DNA of 64,000 nucleotides from Betaproteobacteria bacterium (GCA_900299145.1 OMIN01000081.1:1-64000), one strand, 5' to 3'; positions 1 to 8,899 are shown, counted from the stretch's first letter. Notes: generated by a model not told the origin, from the sequence alone. Translations and numbers: made by a program.

Positions 1-2
1 GC

Positions 3-338
3 TACATTGCCAAGAATGGCAAGGCCGATCTGGTCCAGGGTCTGATCTTTAGCGCAGGCCGGGAGGAGGCCTCCTTCGCCTCTGAAGTTAACAAACCAAT
101 GTTGTTTCTGGTCTCGGAGCAGGACGACTGCAGAACAACATCCCCTTCCAGCAATCAAAGGATCTACGAGCGCGTGCGCCAAGAGAGCAAGGCCGCAACA
201 GAGTTCGTCTTGATCAAATCCGCTCAGTCCGAAGCGCGCGACCCCTGCTCCAGCGGCTTCCACATGTATTTCGCCGCTGGCGAGGAAGTCGGTCGTGTCC
301 TGGACGATTTCCTGAGCCGGCATTCGCCCTCCCGGTGA
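3..338 (+). CDS. alpha/beta-hydrolase, C-terminal part (gene cut by window edge)
   Basis: The frame is open from the left edge of the window, so the 5' end of the gene is missing; about 111 residues are visible. The segment NKPMLFLVSEQDDC looks like the strand before the acidic residue of an alpha/beta-hydrolase catalytic triad. The later GFHMYFAAGEEVGRVLDDFL segment fits the region around the catalytic histidine and the last helix. This pattern is common in small secreted or cytoplasmic hydrolases of Burkholderiales. The nucleophile elbow lies outside the window, so substrate and activity cannot be judged. No terminator is evident downstream. Confidence 0.6.
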   Translation, partial: YIAKNGKADLVQGLIFSAGREEASFASEVNKPMLFLVSEQDDCRTTSPSSNQRIYERVRQESKAATEFVLIKSAQSEARDPCSSGFHMYFAAGEEVGRVLDDFLSRHSPSR

Positions 339-625
339 GCGTAACGCCCCAAGATTTTCCCGAACCGGATGCCGGGGTCAGAATAAAGTGGCACGTTTTT
401 GCTCCTAGCGTGCCCGAGGGCTTTCCGTGAGAAGTTGCGCCGACCGACTGCTCCACACAGACACCGGCCATTGAACCTCAGGCAGTCGTGCGGCTGCTCT
501 GGGTCGGTAGCGATGGCACATTGTCTGTCAGATCAAGGCACGTCCTATGAAATTTGCACCGTCATCGTCATTCCGACCAGTGCCAGAATGGAGATCGTGG
601 CATATAAATTGTGCGCCTTTGCCGC
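339..625. other. intergenic stretch with no recognised gene
   Basis: This gap separates the hydrolase fragment from the end of the leftward selenoprotein gene. The short frames here have no homology that I recognise. A GGCAC/TGC pair near 378-392 resembles a sigma-54 promoter, but its spacing is one base short. I see no RNA gene, clear terminator or AT19 copy. Confidence 0.4.
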
Positions 626-2362
626 CTACGCCTTCTTCCGCACCGCGGCCAACTTCGCATCCCATCCTCGCGGCAAATCAATCTTTTTGCCCGTCGGATA
701 GCCCAAAAACCCGTTGTGCGCGAACACATACATATTGTTGCGCAACGGGTCGCCGCTGACGGCAATCATGAAGTCTTCAGGCTTCCACACAATCGGCACC
801 CTGCGATTTTCGTCGTCGCTCTCGTAAAACACTTTGGGGATGCGGCCGTTGCGTACGTCATCTTTCAGATCCCACACGCCGCGAATGTTCCACACGCGCA
901 ACTGGCGCTCGAACTCCCACGCCGGCAGGCGCGCGTGATCAAAGAGATACTGTTTGACGTCGGCCTTGCTCCAACCCGCCTTGGCGATGGTCTCGGCGAG
1001 GATGGGGGTAATCACCACCAGCGGGCGCAGCATGCCCATGCCGTGGCTGGTGGTGAAGGTCAGTTGCCACATGTGATATTTCAACACCGAATCGGCGACG
1101 TAGGGCAGCAGCGTTTCCGGCGTGTCGCCCGACACTGACGAGAACGATCCGCCACCGGTGTATCGCGCAATCGTCACCGTGTTATCGCCCGCCTTGAACC
1201 CCATTTCCTCGGCGGTGTTGGGCCAACCGATGTCTTTCAGCACATCATCGTTTTCCGCCAGCACCACGCGCCAGGTGTTACCGAAGGTGGCCTTGTCGGT
1301 CTTGTGCGGCAAAAAGCCCGCGATGTTTCGGAGATACAGCCGCCAGAAGCGCCCGATGGAGGTATTGGCCTGAAAGCCGTCGCGTAGCGCGCCTTGCGTG
1401 TAGTTGAATCCGAGTTGCTTGATGATGGGGCCGTTGATGATGATGAGGTTTTCGCCGCCGGGCGTGTTGCCGCTGTGCTCAACGCCGTACTTCGGGTCGC
1501 ACATGCCTTCAATCGCCGCGACCAGCACCGGCATGTACTCAGGGCGGCAGCCCGCCATCACGCCGTTGACGGCCACGCTCCACACCGTTGCCGCGCGGCT
1601 GTCGGGCAGAATCACGCCCAGCACTTCGTTAGGGTCGCGGTCAGTGAATTTCAGAAACGCTTCGACCGCCTCGCGCGTCGGCGGCACGATGGGCAAGCCG
1701 TCGGACAACTCGTTATCGATGAAGTACTGATTGATTTCGGCGAACGTGCCCTTGCACACGATGTCGCGCGCGCCCGGCTCGCCGGATTTGCCTTTGACCG
1801 CGGGCTGCACGGTGAGGTTGTCGATCACCTGCTGCGCGGTGACTTCGATCACGTCGCGTTTCAGTTGTTCCGCGCTCTTGGTGCCGATGTGTCCGGGCAC
1901 CATCGCCAGCGGAATGCTGGGCATGCCCAGACCAATCGACGTCGCTCCGGCCTGCCGGATAAACCCCTCACAGGTCAGCGACGATGTCGGCAAGCCGAGT
2001 TCCTCGCACGCTGCACTGGCCCGCAACACGGCGGGCGTGCACGAACCTCAACAGGCCATGCCGCTGATCACGGCATCCACTTTCAGTTCTTTAAACTTGC
2101 GCGCGAACTCGGCGAGGTTTTCTTTTTCATCGCCGCCGTGCGAGCTGCCAAACTCGCGCCAGCTCACGAATTTGACCGCGGGAAACTGCGCCTTGATCGC
2201 TTCCTCCAGGTGTTCAAACACCTTGTCACCCTTGAAGAGGTAATCCCACACCTGCGCAATGGTGCGGCCATTCAAGGTTTCCAGTCGGCCCGCCAGCGGC
2301 TTGATGCCAGTTTGGCGCGGGCTGCGCGGCCAATACGCTTCAAAAGTTTGTTCGGGATTCAT
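626..2362 (-). CDS. UGSC-family selenoprotein (in-frame TGA read as selenocysteine)
   Basis: Two frames that look separate (2362-2048 and 2047-626) are in phase and divided only by TGA at 2048-2050. Read through, they give one 578-residue protein with the motif U-G-S-C at residues 105-108, preceded by DAVISGMAC and followed by TPAVLRASAACEELGLPT. This is the signature of the UGSC family, whose named position is selenocysteine or cysteine. A SECIS-like hairpin starts 7 nt after the TGA. The second region (residues about 215-578) carries DGLPIVPPTREAV and MAGCRPEYMPV, which I associate with the same family. The reaction is unknown; a redox role for Sec105/Cys108 is inference. ATG at 2362 follows an AT19 copy by 4 nt. 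It is the last gene of a leftward run with MmgE/PrpD, Bug and CoA-transferase genes. A conventional annotation would split it in two. Sec biosynthesis genes are not in the window. Confidence 0.85.
2013..2040 (-). promoter_or_regulatory. SECIS-like hairpin for the UGSC selenocysteine codon
   Basis: On the transcript the order after UGA is GGUUCGU, then GCAC-GCCCGC, loop CGUGUU, then GCGGGC-CA-GUGC. The inner 6-bp stem is perfect and the outer 4-bp stem closes it with a two-base bulge. G is the second base of the apical loop, about 19 nt after the UGA. Bacterial SECIS elements are described with a G among the first loop bases and a loop roughly 16-37 nt from the UGA, so position and shape fit. 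Folding was done by eye. Confidence 0.65.
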
Positions 2363-2366
2363 ATCG

Positions 2367-2382
2367 TAAGTATTTGAATTTA
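2367..2382 (-). repeat. AT19 repeat copy, CAAATACTTA core
   Basis: On the minus strand this reads TAAATTCAAATACTTA and ends 4 nt before the ATG of the UGSC gene. It lies between that gene and the secreted-protein gene upstream. It is one of about nineteen copies in the window. Confidence 0.7.
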
Positions 2383-2398
2383 AATAAGTTTTACATTA

Positions 2399-2872
2399 TC
2401 AATCATAGGCGCATTGAGCAGGCCGCGGTGCACCGGGGCCGCCTTTGGCAACCGAAGCACGGATGAGATCCAAACACCCTGGCGCCATGGACTTGGTGAG
2501 TAGTTCTTCGGCCGCGGGACAGGTTTGAGGCGTGCCCTTCACAACTTTGCCGCTGCGATACCGGCACGCCAGGCGCCCGGTACCGCCTGCATTGTCGGAC
2601 CAGACACGTACCGGATCGCCATTAACGATTTCAGTCAAAGCAATGACTTCCCACTTTGCCCGCCACGGCATGAACAACACCTGGCATCCGGTATAGCTTG
2701 CGTTGATGTCCTTGTTCCGGGGAAAAACGCGCAGCGTCTTGCCGTGTTGCGTCTCCTCCCCTGCGGCAGCCGGCGGCGCGGTCAAGTTGCAGTTGCGGCC
2801 AGCCGGGCGCGGTTCAGCGGCTTGCGGTGCGCCGGCCAGCAGGCCGAGAAGAAAAAGCGTGTAACGCATCAT
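2399..2872 (-). CDS. small secreted protein of unknown function
   Basis: About 157 residues. The N-terminus MMRYTLFLLGLLAGAPQAAE reads as a signal peptide ending near AAE, so the mature protein should be periplasmic. The rest has four or five scattered cysteines (CNLTAPP, YTGCQVLF, LACRYRSG, TCPAAEE, APGCLDL), which may form disulfides; I do not recognise the family. A longer start at ATG 2908 (MDFHL...) is possible and would begin 8 nt after the stop of the MmgE/PrpD gene. Neither start has a good ribosome-binding site. Tight spacing on both sides suggests co-transcription with the MmgE/PrpD and UGSC genes. Confidence 0.6.
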   Translation of the reverse strand: MMRYTLFLLGLLAGAPQAAEPRPAGRNCNLTAPPAAAGEETQHGKTLRVFPRNKDINASYTGCQVLFMPWRAKWEVIALTEIVNGDPVRVWSDNAGGTGRLACRYRSGKVVKGTPQTCPAAEELLTKSMAPGCLDLIRASVAKGGPGAPRPAQCAYD

Positions 2873-2916
2873 GATGATGAACCGTGAAGGGCTGAGGTGG
2901 AAATCCATGGCGTATC

Positions 2917-4356
2917 TCAAGCCAGCACCGCCATCAGGGGCTTGAGGTCCGGCAACTGCTCCAGCTTCATCACCAGATCAACCACCTGCATCGCGCGCGC
3001 TTTATCAAGCGGATGCAATGCCGCGCCCGCGCAATCCACAAACTTGCCGATCCGTGCATCGAGCGGCATGGGGTTGTCCGGGTGGCCAAGCGCGGTGTCG
3101 CAACTGGCGGTGTGGGTTTGCCCGCTGGTGGTGGTGATGGTAACGCGGCAAGGCTCCAGCGTGCGGCCGTTGTATTGCGCGTCGTATTGCCAGCGCACCT
3201 TGGGCATGGCGTGGGTGATCACGTCATCCGCCATCGCCGTCTGGTGGTAAATCGCCAGCGGAATCGTGCCATGCCGTATCAGCGCCGCGACCGCAAAGTG
3301 CATATTGCCGGCGAGGTCGATATGATTTTCCGGCACGCTGCCCAGTGCCACCGGTCGGCAGCGGTCGATGCTGACCTGGCCCAAATACAGCATCACTTCG
3401 CGGATGGTATCGAAGTTAAGTTGATGCTGCCGCATCAACTCATGCGCTGCCGTCAACGCCGTGTGCAGATGGCGAATGCACGGCCAGGGCTTTAACGAAA
3501 TGCGTTCAGTTTCGTAGTGTTTGCCCAGGCCTTGCAGCAGCGTATTGCGGTCGTAATCGCCGCGAAAGAACGCGTGATAAAACCCGTACGGCCCGTCAAA
3601 TACCTCTTTGTCGCCACGCAGGCCCGCCATCGAGAGTTCCGCTGCCACCACGCCGTTGCGGTACGTCAGCCCGTCGCGGATCGAGCGCACGCTGGAGCCT
3701 TTGTGATGCAGACTCGCCCATGTGCCGCTGACCTGCGGCAGGGTCAGTCCCAACGCATTCAGGTGCTGATCAGCACTGGCATTCAGGATTTTCGCCGCCG
3801 ACACCGTGGCGCCAAAGAGGCCGATCACTGGCGCGCGAAACCACGGGTGATCCCACATGCGCCCGCGCGTGGCGAGGCCCACACGGCTTGAAATATCATT
3901 GCCCAGCGCCACAGCCGTGATGATGGCCTGGCCCGCTTTTTTGTCCAACGCCCCGCCTTGGGCCTCACTCAAGGCGAGCGCGGGTGTGAGACTTGCTGAA
4001 GTGGGATGCATCACCGCGATATCGTGCGTGTCGTCGTAGTCAAATTGATGGATCGCCGCGCCGTTGCCCAACACCGCACTGGCGGCGGGAAGCCGCATGC
4101 CGCCGCTGCCTATCACCGTGCTGCTTGGCGCGCCGGCCCAGCCTGCCGCCACTTTACGCACACTCAACACATCGTCGCATGGTGTGCCGGCGAGTATGCA
4201 GCCCAGCGTGTCGAGGATCGACGCCTTGGCGGCTTGCACCACACTCGCGGGCAAATCCTCATAGCGGGTTTTCGCCAGATGCGTGGCGATGGCGAGCGCC
4301 GCGTCCGGCTCGCCGGCGCTATTGGATTGAACCTGATGCAGGTTGGCGCTCGTCAT
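2917..4356 (-). CDS. MmgE/PrpD family protein
   Basis: 479 residues from the ATG that opens MTSANLHQVQ; the frame extends further upstream, but family similarity begins with ATHLAKTRYEDLPASVV. The diagnostic core IHQFDYDDTHDIAVMHP (helix plus YDDTH) and the later HKGSSVRSIRDGLTYRNGV segment are typical of the fold shared by 2-methylcitrate dehydratase PrpD and cis-aconitate decarboxylase. Members act on small di- or tricarboxylates in the cytoplasm; the substrate here cannot be read. Its start is 23 nt from the stop of a Bug receptor gene, so receptor and enzyme are probably co-expressed. A second MmgE/PrpD gene lies at 28.9-30.4 kb, also next to a Bug gene. Confidence 0.85.
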   Translation of the reverse strand: MTSANLHQVQSNSAGEPDAALAIATHLAKTRYEDLPASVVQAAKASILDTLGCILAGTPCDDVLSVRKVAAGWAGAPSSTVIGSGGMRLPAASAVLGNGAAIHQFDYDDTHDIAVMHPTSASLTPALALSEAQGGALDKKAGQAIITAVALGNDISSRVGLATRGRMWDHPWFRAPVIGLFGATVSAAKILNASADQHLNALGLTLPQVSGTWASLHHKGSSVRSIRDGLTYRNGVVAAELSMAGLRGDKEVFDGPYGFYHAFFRGDYDRNTLLQGLGKHYETERISLKPWPCIRHLHTALTAAHELMRQHQLNFDTIREVMLYLGQVSIDRCRPVALGSVPENHIDLAGNMHFAVAALIRHGTIPLAIYHQTAMADDVITHAMPKVRWQYDAQYNGRTLEPCRVTITTTSGQTHTASCDTALGHPDNPMPLDARIGKFVDCAGAALHPLDKARAMQVVDLVMKLEQLPDLKPLMAVLA

Positions 4357-4378
4357 GATGTTGCCCGAATCCGCTTTC

Positions 4379-5356
4379 TCAATCGGCGCGCGCGCCGGAG
4401 AGTTTGACCACCTTCGCCCACTTGCCGACCGCGGCGCGCATGAAGGCCGCGAACTCTTCCGGCGTTGAAGCCATGGGATACGCACCGATGTCCGCCAGCG
4501 CTGGCGTGATCTCCTTCACCGCCTGCGTGATCTGTAAGTTCAGCCGTGTGATGATGTCGCGCGGCGTGCCGGTGGGTGCCAGCACGCCGTTCCACACGCT
4601 CGCCTCGTAATTGGGCACGCCGGCTTCGATCATCGTCGGCAGCGCGGGGAATTCGGCGACACGCTGGCGGGTGGCCGTGGCCAGCGCGCGCAGCCGCCCG
4701 GCCTTCGCATGTGACTTCACCTGCTCGGCATTGAAGATGAACAACACTTGCACGTGGCCGCCGAGGAAATCCGTGGTCGCCGGCCCCGCGCCTTTGTACG
4801 GCACGTGCACGAGGTTGATGCCGGCAATGGATTTGAACAACTCCGTCGCCAGATGCGAAGCGCTGCCGCTGCCTGACGAAGCGTAGCTCAACTCGCCCGG
4901 GCGCGCTTTCGCGAGGGCCACAAGCTCCTTCACGGTTTTCACCGGCAGCGACGCGTGCACGGCGAGAAAGCTCGGGATATCCGCCACCGGCGCAACTGCC
5001 ACGAAATCTTTCTGCAGATCGAACGGTAGCGTGTTAAAGAGACTCACGTTCACTGTCAGCGTGCTGGTGGCGTAGAGCAGTGTCAAGCCATCGGCAGGCG
5101 CCCGCGCCACGGTTTGCGCGGCGATGTTCGACGATGCGCCCGCGCGATTTTCCACCACAAACGATTGCCCCAGGTTATCCGTCAACTTGCGCGTGAGCAG
5201 CCGCGCGACGACATCGGTGCTGCCGCCGGGCGCGAAGCCCACCACCATGCGCACGGGTTTGGCAGGGTAGGTTTGCGCGTGGGCGCATGCCGCCGTAGCC
5301 GCACTGATGAATACAGCTCGCAGAAAGCGGTTTCGTATGTATTTGTTTTGATTCAC
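4379..5356 (-). CDS. Bug/TctC-type periplasmic solute receptor
   Basis: 325 residues from a GTG start. The family (tripartite tricarboxylate transporter receptors) consists of periplasmic Venus-flytrap proteins that bind small carboxylates or aromatics and normally hand them to TctAB. Visible hallmarks are YPAKPVRMVVGFAPGGSTD right after the signal peptide, ENRAGASSN, and VHVPYKGAGPATTDFLGG. The GTG start was chosen because the next residues NQNKYIRNRF give a charged n-region before a hydrophobic core ending AHA-QTYPA; an upstream TTG at 5380 is less convincing. Those first codons are an AT19 repeat. The gene sits between CoA-transferase and MmgE/PrpD genes in the same direction. Confidence 0.9.
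   Translation of the reverse strand: MNQNKYIRNRFLRAVFISAATAACAHAQTYPAKPVRMVVGFAPGGSTDVVARLLTRKLTDNLGQSFVVENRAGASSNIAAQTVARAPADGLTLLYATSTLTVNVSLFNTLPFDLQKDFVAVAPVADIPSFLAVHASLPVKTVKELVALAKARPGELSYASSGSGSASHLATELFKSIAGINLVHVPYKGAGPATTDFLGGHVQVLFIFNAEQVKSHAKAGRLRALATATRQRVAEFPALPTMIEAGVPNYEASVWNGVLAPTGTPRDIITRLNLQITQAVKEITPALADIGAYPMASTPEEFAAFMRAAVGKWAKVVKLSGARAD
5336..5353 (-). repeat. AT19 repeat copy inside the 5' end of a Bug gene
   Basis: The minus strand reads AATCAAAACAAATACATA, a variant with CATA instead of CTTA. It is read as codons for NQNKYI directly after the GTG start of the Bug gene and is followed by the hydrophobic signal-peptide core. Confidence 0.6.
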
Positions 5357-5380
5357 TATTTTTATAGCGCCTACGCGCAA

Positions 5381-6637
5381 TCAGCCCTGAGCCGCCGCCG
5401 CCAACGGCTCGCGAAAATCCGGATGCGCAATCGCCGTCAGCCGCTTTGCACGTTCACGCATCGACGCACCGCGTAAATCAGCAACGCCATATTCGGTGAC
5501 GATCAAGTCCACGTCGGCACGCGCCGTGGTTACGGGGGCGCCTTTTAGCGATGCCACAATGCGCGAATATTTGCCATCGGGTGTTGCCGACGCCATGGCG
5601 ATAATGGATCGCCCACCGGGCGACAATTGCGCACCGCGCACGTAATCAGCCTGCCCGCCGATGGCGCCGAGATAACGCCCCGCCGCGATTTCGGAATTGA
5701 GTTGCCCGGTGAGATCGACTTCAATCGCTGAATTCACGCTGTAAAAATTGTTCAGTTGCGCCATCACCAGCGGGCTGTGCGTGTGATCCGACGAACGCAT
5801 ATCGAGCAGCGCGTTGCCGTTGGCCCAATCCATCAGCCGCCGCCCGCCGAACAAGCCGCCAGTCACCGTGCGTCCCGCGTCCAGCCCCTTGTGCGCGTTG
5901 GTGATCACGCCCTTCTCGATGAGATCGACAATGCCGTCGCAAATCACGCCGCTGTGTACGCCCAACTCGCGGTGCGACATCAGCGCCTGACACACCGCCA
6001 CCGGCAGACTGCCGATGCCGATTTGAATGGTGGCGCGGTCGGGAATCACGCTCGCCACCTGTTGCGCCACCTGAATATCGATGGGCGCCGGCTCGCCATC
6101 CGGCATCAGCCACTCGTCGCAATCGGCAGTGGTCAGGTGATGCACGGCGTCGCACGGGATCAGCGCGTCCTGCGAGGTCACCGGCATGCGTTCATCGAGT
6201 TCACCGATAACACAGCGCGCCGCGCCCACCATCGCCCGCGCAAAATCCGCCATCACGCCCACCGAATAAAAGCCCGGCTTCGGATGCGGACGCACGCGCA
6301 CCAGCATCACGTCCACCTTGAGCGCGCGCGCGCGTATCAGGCCCGGCACTTTCGACACATGCGCGGGCACGATGTCGAGCACACCCGCCGCCGCGAGACG
6401 CCGGTTGTTGCCCGCGCCGTTCAGCGCCTTGAAATCAAAATGATCGGCGTGCGCGGGCAACAGCGTGTCGCTCGCGCTGATACCGACAAAAATCGTCACG
6501 CGCGGCAATTCGGCGCGCTGCGTCACCAGCTGCCGCGTCAATCCTGCCGGCTCACCGGTGCCTTGCAGCCAGGTGACGACATCACCGGCGCGCAGGACCT
6601 TGGAGAAATCGAATTGGGCGCAGGGGCGGGGATTCAT
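5381..6637 (-). CDS. acetyl-CoA hydrolase/transferase family (4-hydroxybutyrate CoA-transferase-like)
   Basis: 418 residues, close to the usual 420-440 of the family. Conserved elements include the CoA-binding GIGSLPVAV loop, HSGVICDGIVDLIEKGV, and SAIEVDLTGQ, where the glutamate is the expected thioester-forming residue. IVTEYGVADLRG near the end matches the C-terminal domain. It would transfer CoA between acyl-CoA and a free carboxylate in the cytoplasm, a sensible activation step for an acid captured by the neighbouring Bug receptors. It is the second gene of the leftward run, 65 nt after one Bug gene and 24 nt before another. An AT19 copy lies 18 nt before its ATG. Confidence 0.88.
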   Translation of the reverse strand: MNPRPCAQFDFSKVLRAGDVVTWLQGTGEPAGLTRQLVTQRAELPRVTIFVGISASDTLLPAHADHFDFKALNGAGNNRRLAAAGVLDIVPAHVSKVPGLIRARALKVDVMLVRVRPHPKPGFYSVGVMADFARAMVGAARCVIGELDERMPVTSQDALIPCDAVHHLTTADCDEWLMPDGEPAPIDIQVAQQVASVIPDRATIQIGIGSLPVAVCQALMSHRELGVHSGVICDGIVDLIEKGVITNAHKGLDAGRTVTGGLFGGRRLMDWANGNALLDMRSSDHTHSPLVMAQLNNFYSVNSAIEVDLTGQLNSEIAAGRYLGAIGGQADYVRGAQLSPGGRSIIAMASATPDGKYSRIVASLKGAPVTTARADVDLIVTEYGVADLRGASMRERAKRLTAIAHPDFREPLAAAAQG

Positions 6638-6655
6638 GGCTAAGCGGAAGTATCG

Positions 6656-6673
6656 TAAGTATTTGTTTTTATT
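6656..6673 (-). repeat. AT19 repeat copy, CAAATACTTA core
   Basis: An exact consensus match on the minus strand, AATAAAAACAAATACTTA, in the 65-nt gap between a Bug gene and the CoA-transferase gene. It ends 18 nt before the CoA-transferase ATG. Confidence 0.8.
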
Positions 6674-6702
6674 AAATATTCAGAAATGTCGTCACCGCAA
6701 CG

Positions 6703-7686
6703 TTACTGCACCATGCCCAGCTCACCCAGCACGTCCTTGAGTATGCCGTGTTGCCGGCGCAGTTCCTTGGCGAAATCGGCGCTGTTCAAATAACTTTCGA
6801 CCCACTGATTTTTTTCGACTGCCTGTTTCCAATCGTCCGATTTCACCAGACGCGCGAACAAGCCGTCCCAATACCGCACCTGATCCGCAGACAAACCGCG
6901 CGGGCCGATAAAGCCCCGCGGCACGTCGAATACCGCGTCGATACCCTGCTCCTTGAACGTCGGCACCTGCGCGGCGGCGCCTTTCAGCCGCGTGTTGGAA
7001 GCAATGCCGATGATGCGGACCTTGCCTGCCTGCATCAGCGGCATCACTGTCGCCGGGGTAGCGGCCATCACGTCGACGTGCCCGCCCGCCGCCGCGATCA
7101 CGCCGTCACTTGAGGCGTTAAACACCACGATTTTCAGCTTCTTGATATCCGCCTGCACGGTGCGCGCCACCAGCGCCGCGGTAATGTGAAACGAATTGCC
7201 GCGCGCGGCCGACAGCGCGATGCTTACCGATTCCGGGTCAGCCTTAAGTCTGGCGGTGAGATCACGCGCGGATTTCAGCGGTGAATTCGTCGCCACCACA
7301 AAGGCAATCGGCTCTGAAATCAGATTGGCAATGGGTGTAAATTCGAAGTAATTGAGCTTGATCTGGCCCTGGATATAAGCGGTGAGCGGCGTGCTGGTCT
7401 GCACCATCAGCTTGTGCGCGTCGCCGTTGTGCTGGGCGAGATAGTTCATCGCGATACCGTAATTGCCGCCGGGCTTGTTGCTGACGTTAATCGCCTGCTC
7501 CACCAGCTTGTTTGCCTGAAAAATCTGTTGCACCGTGCGCGCGGACGCGTCGACGCCGCTGCCGGGGCCCGTGGGCACCACGAACTCGACCACCTTGTCG
7601 GCTTTCCAGTCAGCGGCGCGGGCAGCGGCAAGGCACAAAACGAGCAGCGCCGCCGCTCGTAGCAGATGGCAAAAAATTATCGACAC
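6703..7686 (-). CDS. Bug/TctC-type receptor, divergent subfamily
   Basis: 327 residues from GTG. The signal peptide is HLLRAAALLVLCLAAARAAD. After it comes KVVEFVVPTGPGSGVDASAR in place of the usual YPxKPIRxIVPxxPGG, and then NYLAQHNGDAHKLMVQT. The receptor at 24537-25523 has the same NYLA-H-GDAH pattern, so the two form a subgroup apart from the other twelve receptors in the window. It is the first gene of the leftward catabolic run. The region upstream (7687-7910) is shared with a divergent Bug gene and carries a hairpin repeat. Confidence 0.85.
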   Translation of the reverse strand: MSIIFCHLLRAAALLVLCLAAARAADWKADKVVEFVVPTGPGSGVDASARTVQQIFQANKLVEQAINVSNKPGGNYGIAMNYLAQHNGDAHKLMVQTSTPLTAYIQGQIKLNYFEFTPIANLISEPIAFVVATNSPLKSARDLTARLKADPESVSIALSAARGNSFHITAALVARTVQADIKKLKIVVFNASSDGVIAAAGGHVDVMAATPATVMPLMQAGKVRIIGIASNTRLKGAAAQVPTFKEQGIDAVFDVPRGFIGPRGLSADQVRYWDGLFARLVKSDDWKQAVEKNQWVESYLNSADFAKELRRQHGILKDVLGELGMVQ

Positions 7687-7845
7687 GCCGGACTCCTGTG
7701 GATCGGGATGCGCAGTTTACATGGCCACCAGGGGGCGGTGTTGGCTGGGCTCATCCCTGTCCACTTTATGGCAGTAACACGGTATGATGCTGCGAGTTGA
7801 AATTACTATTGCCCGCGGCCCACGCCGGCGATCTACCAACACCGT

Positions 7846-7867
7846 CATTCCCGCGACGGCGGGAATG
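7846..7867. repeat. hairpin repeat, CATTCCCGC type
   Basis: CATTCCCGC and GCGGGAATG form a 9-bp stem around a 4-base loop. It belongs to the same general class as the ATTCCAGC hairpins at 41.8-44.6 kb. It lies between two divergent Bug genes. Confidence 0.6.
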
Positions 7868-7910
7868 AAAGGAAGATATTCATTGCTGTCTCATGTCGAT
7901 GGAGTGCAAC

Positions 7911-8882
7911 ATGCGCTTAAAGCACCTGCTGTTGAGTTTTCTCGCCGCTGAAACAACCTGCCTTGCCGCGGGCGCCACCATCGCCGCCGATTACCCCGCG
8001 CGCGCGATCCGCTGGATTGTGCCGTACGTGCCCGGCGGCACGACCGACATCATCGCGCGCATTATGGCGCAGCGTTTGAGCGAGCGCATGAAGCAGACCA
8101 TCATCGTCGATAACCGGCCCGGCGCCGGCAACAACATCGGCACTGAAATCGCCGTGAAATCCGCGCCCGACGGTTACACCTGGTTTTTCACCAACCCGGC
8201 CAACGGCATCAACGCCACGCTGTACACAAATCTGAGTTTCAATTTCCTGCGCGATATGGAGCCCATCGCTGGCCTGATCCGCGTGCCCAACGTGATGTCG
8301 ATCTGGCGCAATCTGCCGGTGAAATCCGTGCCGGAGTTCATTGCCTACGGCAAGGCCAATCCGGGCAAGCTGAACTTCTGCTCTGGCGGCGCTGGCACTT
8401 CGGTACATCTGTCGGGCGAGCTGTTTAAATCCATGACCGGCATCACCATGGTTCATGTGGCCTACAAAGGCTCGGCACCCTGCCTCATCGACATTATCGC
8501 CGGGCAAAACCACGTGATCTTCGACAACATGCCCGGCGTCATCGGCTACATCCGCAACGGCGACGTGCGCGCGCTGGCGGTCACCACCGAAAAGCGTTCG
8601 CCGCAGTTGCCCGATGTGCCCACCGTGGCGGAAACCGTGCCCGGCTTTGAAGCCAGCGCGTGGTTCGGCGTCGTCGCGCCCAAAGGCACGCCTGCAGCCA
8701 TCGTCAACCGCGTCAACCGCGAAGTGAACGAGACCCTTAAGGAACCAAAAGTGTGGGCGCGGCTGGCGGATTTGGGCGGCACATCAATTGCGGGAACACC
8801 GGCGGAGTTCTGGGCGCTGCACACCATGGAGACGGAGAAGTGGGCCAAGGTGGTTAAAGCTTCGGGGGCCAAAATTCAATAA
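7911..8882 (+). CDS. Bug/TctC-type periplasmic solute receptor
   Basis: 323 residues. ATG at 7911 is preferred over ATG at 7893 because GGAG lies 7 nt before it. The signal peptide is MRLKHLLLSFLAAETTCLAA with cleavage before DYPARAIRW. Core motifs are VPYVPGGTTDIIARIMAQ, DNRPGAGNNIG, VHVAYKGSAPCLIDIIAGQ and PTVAETVPGFEASAWFGVVAP. It is a single gene transcribed away from the leftward run. Its TAA stop is embedded in an AT19 copy. No adjacent enzyme suggests the ligand. Confidence 0.9.
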   Translation: MRLKHLLLSFLAAETTCLAAGATIAADYPARAIRWIVPYVPGGTTDIIARIMAQRLSERMKQTIIVDNRPGAGNNIGTEIAVKSAPDGYTWFFTNPANGINATLYTNLSFNFLRDMEPIAGLIRVPNVMSIWRNLPVKSVPEFIAYGKANPGKLNFCSGGAGTSVHLSGELFKSMTGITMVHVAYKGSAPCLIDIIAGQNHVIFDNMPGVIGYIRNGDVRALAVTTEKRSPQLPDVPTVAETVPGFEASAWFGVVAPKGTPAAIVNRVNREVNETLKEPKVWARLADLGGTSIAGTPAEFWALHTMETEKWAKVVKASGAKIQ

Positions 8883-8895
8883 AAACAAATAGTTA
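8878..8895 (+). repeat. AT19 repeat copy, CAAATAGTTA core
   Basis: AATAAAAACAAATAGTTA overlaps the TAA stop codon of the Bug gene and ends 4 nt before the GTG start of the next small gene. Confidence 0.8.
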
Positions 8896-8899
8896 GGTT

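Noticed and set aside
378-392. Possible sigma-54 promoter GTGGCACGTTTTTGC
   Set aside because: Only nine bases separate GG and GC, which does not function in known sigma-54 promoters, and no rightward gene follows.
1394-2377. Long plus-strand frame (327 codons) opposite the UGSC gene
   Set aside because: It is the complement of a strongly supported protein, is rich in His/Arg/Ala as expected for an antisense frame of GC-rich coding DNA, and has no recognisable motif.
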